This document shows, one piece after another, positions 1 through 13,100 of a DNA stretch of 64,000 nucleotides. The notes below the pieces were generated by a model. The model was not told where the DNA came from, did not search any database, and saw nothing but the letters and a program-made list of their open reading frames with translations. Position 1 is the first letter of the stretch, and each line of letters opens with the position of its first letter. Source of the stretch: Wuchereria bancrofti (lineage: Eukaryota > Nematoda > Chromadorea > Rhabditida > Onchocercidae); contig SSBO01000012.1 of the NCBI GenBank assembly GCA_005281725.1, forward strand, positions 22,729,965 to 22,793,964. The letters run 5' to 3'. The position numbers and the translations under genes were made by a program.

Positions 1-350
1 GTACATTAATTTATTCATTATCATTTTTAATTTTACAATGTATTAGTTTTAAAATAATTTGAAAAAAATAATTAAAATGTTTTGAAATTTGAAAATTTTT
101 CGTTCATTCTAGAAAAAAAATTCTTTTTTTGAAAATTTGAAATTTATTCAAATTAGGAAAAAAGAAAACTTTACAATTTAAATTTTAAATTTAAATAAAA
201 AACTAATATACTTTAAATGCTTTCATTTCATTGTATTTTTTCGAAATTTTGTGAAATGAAATTATGCAATGATAATAATTAGCTAATATGATAAGAAATA
301 AGATTGTTTGATCAAATTTGATAACTGATTATTTTTGAGGAATACGATAG

Positions 351-1122
351 TTTGCAACAACAGTCATCAAGAAATGATTTAGACGAGAAAAATGATGAAA
401 TTGATAAATTAAATAAACAGATCAATGATTTGGAATGGAGTCTTGGTGAATATAAGCAATGGTTAAATGATGCAAATACTAGGTTAATAATTTTGAAATT
501 TTCATTTCATTGATTAATTTTAGTATAACAACATAATTATAATATAATTTTAGTATAATAATATAATTTATAGTATAATTATAAGGCGCAATTGTCCAAT
601 ATACCATTGTAAAAAAAATGTAAAAAAATGTAAAAAAAAATGTAAGAAAAGTGTAAAAAATATAAAAAAACATGTAAAATTTAGTATAATATAATTTATA
701 GTATAATTGTAAGGCGCAATTGTCCAATGTATCATTGTAAAAAAATATAAAAAAATGTAAAAAAATGTAAAAAAAGCATGTAAAAAAACATGTAAAAAAG
801 TGTAAATGTAAAACTGTATGTAAAAAAAAAGAAGAAAAAAAATTAGCAACGAAAATGTGACACTTTCTAAATATTTTATGACTTAAATCTCTTTTCACGT
901 CACGTTTTACGCTGTAATTCGTTTTTTTAATATACTATGTTGTACTTTTGTTTTTATTTTTATTTTTAATTTCGTAAATATTTTACTAATTACATTCTAT
1001 TGTAGGATATACCATTTGGAAAATGTATGCAAAGAGAAAGATGACATTATTGATGACGTGACACATCGACTTCATGACGTAGAAAGTCGTCTTTTTGACG
1101 TTCCAACTCTTCAAGGCATTGA
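351..1122 (+). CDS. Giant gene exons 1-2: first visible Trp-box module
   Basis: Exon 351-482 is Gln/Asp/Lys-rich coiled coil ending in the box LEWSLGEYKQWLNDANTR, with a split AG|G arginine codon at the donor. Exon 1006-1122 starts R-I-Y-H-L-E and continues as charged helix. Both exons have phase 2 at each end. The exon 1 start is chosen at the AG in cgatag|T because it gives the phase-2 entry shared by the other box exons; an alternative acceptor lies 11 bases upstream. The sequence before 351 is AT-rich intron of a gene that continues beyond the left edge. Confidence 0.75.
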
Positions 1123-4100
1123 GTAAGTGTGAAATTTTAATTTTGAAAACAAAAAAAAGAAAAAAGTTCGAGATTTTTCGAAAATTGCATTTTTTGTTTT
1201 CTTCCATATATCTATTTGAAACTTAATTTTTAAATAGTTTTAAATAATTTGCTTTATGCCTATTGAAAGTTTTATTTACTCTTTCACTTCAAGATTTTTG
1301 AGCATAAAAAAATTAAACAAAATTAAATTTTTAAAATTTAATATAAGAAAGAAAAAAAAAAGCTTGACATTACAATGAAATATGAAAATAAAATTCAAAT
1401 TTGTTTTGCAATTATTTAATAGATTTACTGAAAAAATTATTGATAAAAATTTTTTTAAAAGTGAATATTTTAGAAATTTGAATTTGTTAATAAATGAAAT
1501 GCGCAAAGAAATTAACGACAAAAGCGATTACATTAATCAGTTGGAAAAAGCTAAAAGTGATGCGCAATGGTATCTTGGCGAACATCAACATTGGCTACAA
1601 GATGCTAATACCAGGTGATAATTAAATTTTGCAATTAGTAATTTTAAATCGTTTATAACAATTAAAATTTCAGATATGATAATTAAGTTTTGCAATTAAT
1701 AACTTTAGATTATTTATAACAATTAAAATTTCAGATGTGATACTTTAATTTTGCAATTAATAATTTTAAATTGTTTAGAGCAATTAAAATTTCAGATATG
1801 ATACTTTAATTTCGCAATTAATAATTTTAGATTATTTACAACAATTAAGATTTCAGATGTGATACTTTAATTTCGCAATTAATAATTTTAAATTGTTTAG
1901 AGCAATTAAAATTTCAGATATGATAATTAAATTTTGCAATTAATAATTTTAAATTATTTGTAACAATTAAAATTTCAGATGTGATACTTTAATTTCGCAA
2001 TTAATAATTTTAGATTATTTACAACAATTAAGATTTCAGATGTGATACTTTAATTTCGCAATTAATAATTTTAAATTGTTTAGAACAATTAAAATTCTAG
2101 ACATGATAAATAAATTTTGAAATTAATAATTTTAGATTATTTATAACAATTAAAATTTTAGATTATTTATAACGATGAATGTTTTAGTAATGTAAAAGAA
2201 AAGAAAAGATTATTGGAAAAAACGAATTTTAAATTTCTTTGAAAAATTTAAATTCTTTTTTTTCTTTTTAACAAATTAGCAATATAAACATTATTACAGA
2301 ATTGAAATTCTGGAAAATGAGAAATTGGAAGGATGGCGAAAAGTTTGTGAATTAGAGGAAATGCTTAATGAAGCTAGAAATGCTATTGCTATACCAAATG
2401 ATAATAACAGGTATTCTCATTAAAATTAATTTAAATTGAAAAAAAAATTATGCAAATATTTAAAAAAAATTTTTTTCATATTTTATTTGACTACTTTTTT
2501 TATTTTTTAATAAGAAGTAATAATTTATTCAAATTTTAATATCAATAAAAATTTTTCTAAAAAAAGAAAAAATTGCAAATTTTATAATTTTCTTTTCTTT
2601 TTTTTTTAAAAAAAAAAAAAAGAGGAAAGAGAAAATTTTTCTTATATTAAGTGAAATGAAAAAAAAAATGGAAGAAATGCAACAAAATATGAAAGATAAA
2701 ATGTACGAATGTGAAAAATTAAACGAGCAAAATAATGAAATGAAAATTAGTATCGAAGAATATAAAGTTTGTTTGGAAAATGCAACAAAAAGGTTTGTTT
2801 ATTTGTTTGTTTACTCTTTTTTTCGATCAATTAATCATTAATTAAAATTATGTCAGGAATTATGTTATTAATTAAAATTATAAATTATGTTAAAAATTAT
2901 AAATTAATTAAATTATAAATTAAAATTGCAAAAAAATTAATTAAAATTAAAATTTAAATCTATCATTTCAAATTATGTCGGACATTATGTAACTTTTCAA
3001 TTTCATCTGCATTTTATTGACAACATTAATAGATTTGTATTTGAAATGATACATTTAAATTTTACGTTCAACTTTTACTTTCTGTTAATTTTTTTTTCTT
3101 GTTGATCATTTGGAATTTTTTTACCAAAATCGATTCATAGGTTTAAATTAAGTTATTTACTTTTTCTATGAGCGGTAAAAAGCAATTTTTTTTTTTTTTG
3201 TTAATGTTATTTTGTAAAACATTAAATTTATTTTTTAAGTTTTTCATTTTTTAAAAAAATCACAGATGACAATAAAAGCTAATGTAATGTGCGAAATGAA
3301 AATATTATTAATATAATTTTATTTTATTAACTGATAAATTTAAAATATTAAATTTGTCAGTTGAGTAATATTTGATTTTAAAAATGAGAATTAATTTACG
3401 CTTTTATTGAAAATATTAGGAGGGAAATGTATTTTCATGGTGTACTGAAATTAATTAATAATTAAATTAAAATAAATTTAAATGAAGAATATATGAAACG
3501 TAAGAGGAAAAGAAAAACAGAGAGAGAAAGTGTGTGAAACAATGAGTAGAATTNATTTCAGATGTGATACTTTAATTTCGCAATTAATAATTTTAAATTG
3601 TTTAGAGCAATTAAAATTTCAGACATGATAATTAAATTTTGCAATTAATAATTTTAAATTATTTGTAACAATTAAAATTTCAGATGTGATACTTTAATTT
3701 CGCAATTAATAATTTTAGATTATTTACAACAATTAAGATTTCAGATGTGATACTTTAATTTTGCATTTAATAATTTTAAATTATTTATAACAATTAAAAT
3801 TCTAGATATGATAAATAAATTTTGAAATTAATAATTTTAGATTATTTATAACAATTAAAATTTTAGATTATTTATAACGATGAATGTTTTAGTAATGTAA
3901 AAGAAAAGAAAAGATTATTGGAAAAAACGAATTTTAAATTTCTTTGAAAAATTTAAATTCTTTTTTTTCTTTTTAACAAATTAGCAATATAAACATTATT
4001 ACAGAATTGAAATTCTGGAAAATGAGAAATTGGAAGGATGGCGAAAAGTTTGTGAATTAGAGGAAATGCTTAATGAAGCTAGAAATGCTATTGCTATACC

Positions 4101-7100
4101 AAATGATAATAACAGGTATTCTCATTAAAATTAATTTAAATTGAAAAAAAAATTATGCAAATATTTAAAAAAAATTTTTTTCATATTTTATTTGACTACT
4201 TTTTTTATTTTTTAATAAGAAGTAATAATTTATTCAAATTTTAATATCAATAAAAATTTTTCTAAAAAAAGAAAAAATTGCAAATTTTATAATTTTCTTT
4301 TCTTTTTTTTTTAAAAAAAAAAAAAAGAGGAAAGAGAAAATTTTTCTTATATTAAGTGAAATGAAAAAAAAAATGGAAGAAATGCAACAAAATATGAAAG
4401 ATAAAATGTACGAATGTGAAAAATTAAACGAGCAAAATAATGAAATGAAAATTAGTATCGAAGAATATAAAGTTTGTTTGGAAAATGCAACAAAAAGGTT
4501 TGTTTATTTGTTTGTTTACTCTTTTTTTCGATCAATTAATCATTAATTAAAATTATGTCAGGAATTATGTTATTAATTAAAATTATAAATTATGTTAAAA
4601 ATTATAAATTAATTAAATTATAAATTAAAATTGCAAAAAAATTAATTAAAATTAAAATTTAAATCTATCATTTCAAATTATGTCGGACATTATGTAACTT
4701 TTCAATTTCATCTGCATTTTATTGACAACATTAATAGATTTGTATTTGAAATGATACATTTAAATTTTACGTTCAACTTTTACTTTCTGTTAATTTTTTT
4801 TTCTTGTTGATCATTTGGAATTTTTTTACCAAAATCGATTCATAGGTTTAAATTAAGTTATTTACTTTTTCTATGAGCGGTAAAAAGCAATTTTTTTTTT
4901 TTTTGTTAATGTTATTTTGTAAAACATTAAATTTATTTTTTAAGTTTTTCATTTTTTAAAAAAATCACAGATGACAATAAAAGCTAATGTAATGTGCGAA
5001 ATGAAAATATTATTAATATAATTTTATTTTATTAACTGATAAATTTAAAATATTAAATTTGTCAGTTGAGTAATATTTGATTTTAAAAATGAGAATTAAT
5101 TTACGCTTTTATTGAAAATATTAGGAGGGAAATGTATTTTCATGGTGTACTGAAATTAATTAATAATTAAATTAAAATAAATTTAAATGAAGAATATATG
5201 AAACGTAAGAGGAAAAGAAAAACAGAGAGAGAAAGTGTGTGAAACAATGAGTAGAATTTAATATTATTAAAATTCATTTTTAAGAATTACTTATCTGGAA
5301 GATGAAGAAATGGAAAAAGATCGTTTAATTTTATCAATTAGTAAAGAATTGGTTGAATTGAAAGAAGTACGAATTGATGCTTTCCAACAGGTAAAACTTT
5401 TTTTTTTCGTTTTATTTTGTTTATTTCAACTTTTTATTAAATAAATTTTTCTTTTCATTCACGCATAATTTGCAAATTCGAGAATTAATTTATTAATTTT
5501 TCTTTACTAATTAACAATTAATTTTTTTTTTCATTAATTAACAGTTACATGAAAAAATCGACAGCTTGGAGTATTGTTTGAATAAAAAAGAACAGCTAAT
5601 AATGGAAAATGATTCAAACAATGATGACAATGAATATAAGTTAGTTTTTTGAAATGAATTTTCTTTTTTCTCAAAATCAAAATTCTCACTCTGAAATTTA
5701 ACAAAGTTTACAAAATGAAAAATGTGTTAGAAAAAAAAAACAAATGAAACAAAAAAGTTTGCTTCTTTAATTAATTAGCAAAAAAATTTTGATTAAGAGA
5801 TTAATGAATTTTTGTGTAACTTCACAAAATGCATTATAAGTTTATCATTTATTTTTTTTTAAATCTTTTACTGGCATTTCAATCATTTTCATTTTTAAAT
5901 ATCAAATATATTCAATTCTTATTTCGTCTTCATTTGGTATATTTAATTAAACCTAATTAAGAAGATTAATTTAATTAATTACGAAAATAAGCTTTTTTTT
6001 CCGATGAAAGAGCTAAGATTGTTTATCTTATGCTTAAATGATAACCGTAATTTACTCAAACTAATTAGTATTATAATTTACTATCATAATTTTTAAAATT
6101 AATATTATAATTTATAATTTACTCAAATTAATTAATGCTCTTCAAAATCACTTTATTACTTTTTTATTTTTTTTTAATTATTAAAATTATAATTACTAAA
6201 ATTTATAAAAGCACAACAATAATTAAGATTTATAATAGTGCGATAAGATTATCATGATTATATTGCGAATAATTTTATTAATAACTTTACTGATAATTTT
6301 TACTTAAAGTTCAAAATTATGCCAACTTTATCTAACATATAACCAAATAATTGAAATGAATGAAAGTAAAATTAATTTCGAATTTTTCTATTCGAAAATT
6401 TGTTTCTGTATTTATTTGTATTAAATGAATAAACTTTTAATTTTTTATGCCTAAAATTAGAAAAGTACTAAGTTTAAAAAATATCAAAATGCTTCTTTTT
6501 TTTTTGAAATTTCTCAATTTCATTTGGATTTATAGGAAAGCTAAATGGTCATTGCGAGATTTGGATGAGAATATTTTCGATGTGGACAATGGTCATTTCA
6601 ATGATTCAACAGAATCGAACAAAAATGCTAATTGGACATTTGGTGAATATAAGCATTGGTTGCAGAATTTGAAAAAAAGGTAAATTAGCAAAAAAAGCAT
6701 CGAAATTAATTACAGTTGAATTCATGACGAAATTTAGTAAATTATTAAATTAATTTCTATTAAATAATCATATTGAAATTTGCTTGCTATTGTAGTAAAT
6801 TATTAAATTAATTTATTTTTATTGATTAATCATATTAACAAAACATTAAATGTAAACAAGAAACGAATTTAAAAAAAAAGCAAAAATGTAAATATCACTG
6901 ACTAAATATGAAATTGCAAAAATGTTCAGAATTTAATTACTTAAATTAATTTTCATATTATTACAGAGTTAAAGAACTTGAAAATGCTTTACAAAGACTT
7001 ACAAATGAGAAAGATGCAGCAATAGCAAAACTTCATGAATTTGAACAACATGAAGTAATAACTCAATTAGCAATTCTATTAAAATTTTTTTTTTAAAACA

Positions 7101-10100
7101 TTTTAATTTTTTTCAAAAAAATAAAAAATAAAACTACAAAAAATGTTTATCTTTTATTTATTTTCTTTTTTTCAGCCTAATATGGGAGAATTAAATAAAG
7201 GAATATGGGAAAAAGATCAACAAATTATACAATTGGAAAAAGATTTCAATGAGAAACAAAATGAACTTAAGTTCATCATTAATATTTAAATTTTATTTTT
7301 TCGTTTTTTTTTTTTAAAAAAAAAATCCATTTTTTGAAATTATTGAAAAAAAAGAAAGTTTATTATTTCAGTTCATTTGGTTTAAGAATAGAGAATTTAT
7401 TGCATGAATTAAATGATGCAAATCAAAATGCGCGAAATTATGAACAAAAATGGATGGATACAGAATGGAGTTTAGGTGAACATCGACAATGGCTTACAGA
7501 TGCTAAGAAAAAGTTGAAATTTTGTTTTTTTAATTTTCATTTTTTTTTTTTTTTGATTTAACAATTAATTTGCAAAAAACGTTAACACTTTTTCATTGCT
7601 AAGTGGAAAAAAATTAGTGCAAAATCAATATTTGAAAAGAATTTAAATTTTAATTCACTAAATATTGAAATTAATTATTGTTGTTCATTCATTTATTGTT
7701 AATTAAAATGATGAATTTATTAAAATATATATGAATCAATTAATTAATCAATCAATCGATAATTTGAAGCATTTTCATAAATAATAGTAGAAGGAGAGGA
7801 AAAACGGAAGGTATTTGTTATATGTAATTAAATTAATTTATATTTTTTTTTTCAGAATTAGTGAACTTGAAAATAAGTTACATATAATTGGTGAAGAAAA
7901 TAGTAGTTTACGAGAAGAAATTGAAAAATTAAATTATAATATCAGGTATTTCCTAAAAATTTTTTAAAATTATTTTATGTATTTTATTTCAAATTAGCCC
8001 TAAAAAAATTTGAATTCATCAATTCTGCAATATTTTTTCTGATCATTGAAAAAGACAACAAAAATTTTGCATTATTTGAAAACTTTTTTTTTTCAAATGA
8101 ATGAAAGGGAACAATAAAAGATTAATTAAATTTAGCACAAAATTTTTTTATTAGTTAATAAATTATGACAAATTGGTTTGTTCTGGATTAATTAACACTG
8201 ATTGATTAATTAATTAACATTGATTTAGAATGTCGAAGGAAGCTATTGATGGTTTACAAAAAGAAATTGATGATAAAAATGTGAAACTTAATGATATTTC
8301 AAAAGAGAGAATTGATTTTGAATGGAATGTTAATGAAAAACAACAATTGTTAAAGGATGCCAATAATAGGTTTATTCATTGTCAATTGTCACCCAAAAAA
8401 AAAAAAAAGAGAGAATAGTAATTATAATATAAACATTGAAGCGCAATTGTCGTCTCACTTAGTAAATGATTGATTTATTGTCAAATTTTTTAGATTAATT
8501 TAATCTAACTTCTCAAACTAGAAATTAATTAGTGATTTTATCAATTTAAATGTTAAAATAATTAAAACTTATTGAATTTTACACTTTTTATAAGTTTATT
8601 ATTTGTAATTTTTGAAAGCTTCAGAGTTCGGCTTGCACTTAAATTCGATTTTTGAAGTTTATAAGTGCTTTTCTCAAATAAAATTAATTCTTGAATCATT
8701 TCATTTCAGCTAAATAATTTCTATTAATAAATATTAATTATTTAATTATAAGTTTAAGCAAAAAATATTTAGCAATGACAAAATTGAATTGAACAAAAGG
8801 AAAAAAGTCATTCCTGTATGAAAAAAAAAACAATAAAAATTACTAATCATTTATCTTTTACTGTTGACACCTTTAATTTTGGAAAAAATAAATTTATCAA
8901 ATTTGTTTTCTTTTAAAAATAAATTAAATAAATTTTTAGAATCAATGAATTAGAATCTATTTTAACTGAAAAGAATCATTTTATCGAAGAATTGAAGAAA
9001 TGCAATGAGGAGCGTTATGTTTCATTACAATCTTTTAAATCCAATATTTTTTTCATTTTATAATGAAAGGTTTTCATTTAAAGCGATGCAAAATTTAAGA
9101 AAAAAAAAATCCATAAACTTTCTTTAAATAGTTGATAAAATATTAGTTAAATTGAAAATTATCAAATTTGGCATTTTCAAATCATTAAATTAGATTTTTG
9201 AAATTTGATAAAGTTTTTGAATTACAAATACTTTTACTTTTACAGGAAGAAATGGTAGTTTTGCATGAAAAACTTCAAAATGCTGAGAAAGCGCTTATTG
9301 ATGCTCGATNNNTGAAAATTATCAAATTTGGCATTTTCAAATCATTAAATTAGATTTTTGAAATTTGATAAAGTTTTTGAATTACAAATACTTTTACTTT
9401 TACAGGAAGAAATGGTAGTTTTGCATGAAAAACTTCAAAATGCTGAGAAAGCGCTTATTGATGCTCGATGTGAAGATAATAAACTAAAGTAAATTATTTT
9501 AATATTTTAATTTTTAATATTCCTTTTTTGCTTTCTTTTCTGTAATTTAGATTATACAAAAAAAAAAAAAAACAATTTTATAAGGGAATTGAAAGTATAT
9601 GAAAGATTAAATTAAAATTATTTATATTACGATTAACATTTCTAATATAATTTTGAATTAATAATATAAATCAAATAGTGAAAAAAATAATATTTTTCTT
9701 TTCTTTTATTTTTTTTCAATTTAAGTGAGCTTAGCTCAGTGGTTGATTGTTTACAAAATGAATTAAATGGCAAAAATGAATTTATCAAAAGTTTGACGAA
9801 AGAATGCAATGATAAGGAATGGAGTTTAGGTGAATATCGTCAATGGCTTCATGATTCCACTAATAGGTAACATTTTTATATTAATTAATTTAATTTCATT
9901 TAATTCATTTCCATACAATTCTTATTCCATTCTTTCAATCTGCATATACGATTAAACAGTTGTAGATAAAATTTGTCGTTTGATATCTAATGATATGATA
10001 AGTTAATTTTGCTAAATACTCCATGCACTGATTCAATTATCACTATTCTATATCACTTAGCAAAGAAATGATAACGTCTGATAAGAAAAATTCTTCCATT

Positions 10101-13100
10101 TCGGTACTAATAATCAGTACATGACTATTTTACTTCTATCTTCCATTCTTAATTATTTCAACATTTAATTGCAATTAGCAAAAAAAAAAAAAATTTTTGA
10201 TCCTATAAAATTTCAAGAAAATCCATGATACTAATCAATAATTATGATATGATAAGTTAGCTGATAAAATGTACAAATTGCTAAATTGAAATTCTTGATA
10301 TGCAAATTAACCCACAGCAATTTGAATAGGTATAATATTCTCAATGTTAATTACTTAGTTCATTTATTGATTATTAATATTTTACCAATATTCGTTTTAT
10401 CAAACTATTTATTGATTATTATTGGCACTTTGTCATTTCTTTTCTTTTTTTTTGTAAAAAATTAAAAAATAAAACTAAAAATTAAAAAAAAGAAAGTTTT
10501 TTCTAAATATTTTAGTGCTTACGTTAAAATAACTTAAAATAACTTTGTTTACAATTTTTTTGTTGTTTAAAAAGCAAGTAAACATGTAATTCAGGATACA
10601 AAATCTTGAGAAAGAATTATGTAAAAGTAATGATTATGTTGAGCAATTGAAACAAGAAATCGAGAATCGAAATACCGATACTAGGTAATATATCAATTGT
10701 AAAATATAACAAAAAAAAAGTAATTTTCAAAATTTATAGCGAATTCAAAAAGATCTATTTAATTTAAACAAAAAAAAGAAAATGAAAAAAGAACAAGAAA
10801 GGAAGTCTCAAATCTATTTCAAAATTAACTATTTACATTTAAAAAATTCTAAATAAATTTTTTTTTCAGCAATACTAAAATATATTTTATATTTAAAAAT
10901 TACAAAAAAAAAAAATTCTTAGCAATTATCTTGCAACAATTAATGGTTTAAATGATGAATTTTGCGCCAAAAATGTTTACATTGCAAATCTTGAAAAAGC
11001 AAAGAATGATATTGAATTAAGCCTTGGAGAACATCAACAATGGCTTCAAAATGCTAATGAAAGGTCATTTGTCATTTGTTTTAATCAATTATTTATCAAC
11101 AGTGAAATATTTTTTCATTTCTCTTTTTTCTCTATTTAATACACTTTTCTTAATTAATTAATTAATTAATTAATTAATTACTTAATGGATGAAGCATAAT
11201 GCTTTTTTATTCTTCAGAATTGTTCAACTTGAAGAATGTAAAATAGAAAAAGATGCGATGATTAAAGAATTGCACAATGAAATAGACAAATTATCGAAAA
11301 TGGTAGTTCTCGATCTCAAGACAGCACTTGAGGCAGTAAAAAAAGAAGCGCAACAGGAAAAAATAGAAGTAAGTCATTTAAGTGATTTAAATCATTTCAA
11401 TCTTGGATTAATTAAAAATTTCATTCTTACAATAAATACTTTTTAAGTTGATTTTTGAATGAATGAATTATTAATTTAAATGATTAATTAAAATTGTGGT
11501 TGTTTGTATTACTAATTGATTATATGTATCTTAGACTAATATTGATCATTAAGTTGATTTAAAAGTTTCAAATTTCTCAGATTAGATCTATGAGTAATTT
11601 TTTCTTTTAGTGTGTTAATTATTTATTTTGTTAATTTAACAGGTATCAATTGATGAATTGATGGTTAAACTTCAGGACGCTGAACGAGCATTAGCTGAGC
11701 ATCCGAAATTGGATGATCTGATGTTAGCTCTAATTATTATTTAATATTAAATTAAACATTTATCAATTAAAAATTTCGAATAAAAAAATTTTTTTTGTTT
11801 GAAATTAAATTATTTTTTGTTTTATACCAAATAGATAGTTATATTAATAAATTAATTAAGCAATTTTATTCACTAAATAAATTAAAATTAAATAGAATAG
11901 CTATTAACGGCTAAAATATACAAAACTTTTTTTATTTTTACCTAAGCATAAAAAAATCTTACGAAATATTTATCTCATTGTTTCACGTAATATAGCATAT
12001 GCACACGTAACATAATATGCACGCGCACGTAACACAATATGCACGCACACGTAACATAATATGCACGTACGCTTCATATTATGTCGAATAGTTCTAAATA
12101 AATTTTATCACTTCTCTTTTGTCATTTATCAACAGTGATAAATTTATATTATTTATTTATTTCTGAAGACGAATAAAATTTTTGCGACAACTTCTCCACG
12201 ACAAGAATGCATGCATTGATAAAACCTTGTGCAACTTTTTTATCATTTATCAGAAATGATAAATTGTTATCATTTGTGTATTTAGTTATCTGAAGAATGA
12301 GAATGAAAATTTGCGAGAACTTTTGAATGATAAGAATGCATGCATTGATAATCTTGTGCAACAGAACAATGATCGAGAATGGAGTCTCGGTGAGCATCGA
12401 CAATGGCTTCGAGATTGCAATGATAGGTAAATATTACTTCTGAATGTTTGTTTTTTCTTTTTTTTCAATTGTAATTTCTAATTTTTTAAATTATATAAGA
12501 ATAATTGAGTAAATAATTTATGATTAAATTATTTTAGGTGATAATAGAAATAGCCTTGAATATATGCAATTTTTGATTAAATTAAAACATTTTATATTAA
12601 TCATTTGTTCTATTAATGTATTTAATATTGAATTAAAATTAATTTTGATAATTTTAATCATTTATTAAAGAGCTAATTGGTTAGATGGTATTGTACTAGC
12701 AAAAAATGAAGAAATTGATGAATTACGGTGCGAAAATAATCGTCTTAAAATTGATTTAGCTAAAATATCACAAAATGATGATATCAAGTAAGTTTATTTC
12801 TTTTTCTAATTTATGCTAAACATTTATTTTAATCTTTTTTCTTTTCCTTTTCTTTTTAAATTTTTCATTTTAAAATATTATTACAAAAAGGAAAATATAT
12901 AGATTGATTTGTTTTTGAAATTTAAACTAGGAATAATTTTTTTTTTTTTGATTTTAATTAATCTTTTACATTATTGGTTTAGCTAAAATCAATATGCTTA
13001 TTCTTATCAATTTTAAATTTTTCATATTTGAAAAGATATTTAATAATTGTTAGCTTCGCGTCTCATTTTTAATTTTTCTCTTATATGGTAAATGAAAGAA

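Noticed and set aside
479..898. 139-codon minus-strand open frame
   Set aside because: Phe/Tyr/Thr-only composition produced by poly-A/ATGTAAAA repeats in an intron of the giant gene.
9246..9309. Extra exon before exon 15
   Set aside because: Identical to the start of exon 15 and cut off at an NNN gap; explained by unmerged contig overlap.
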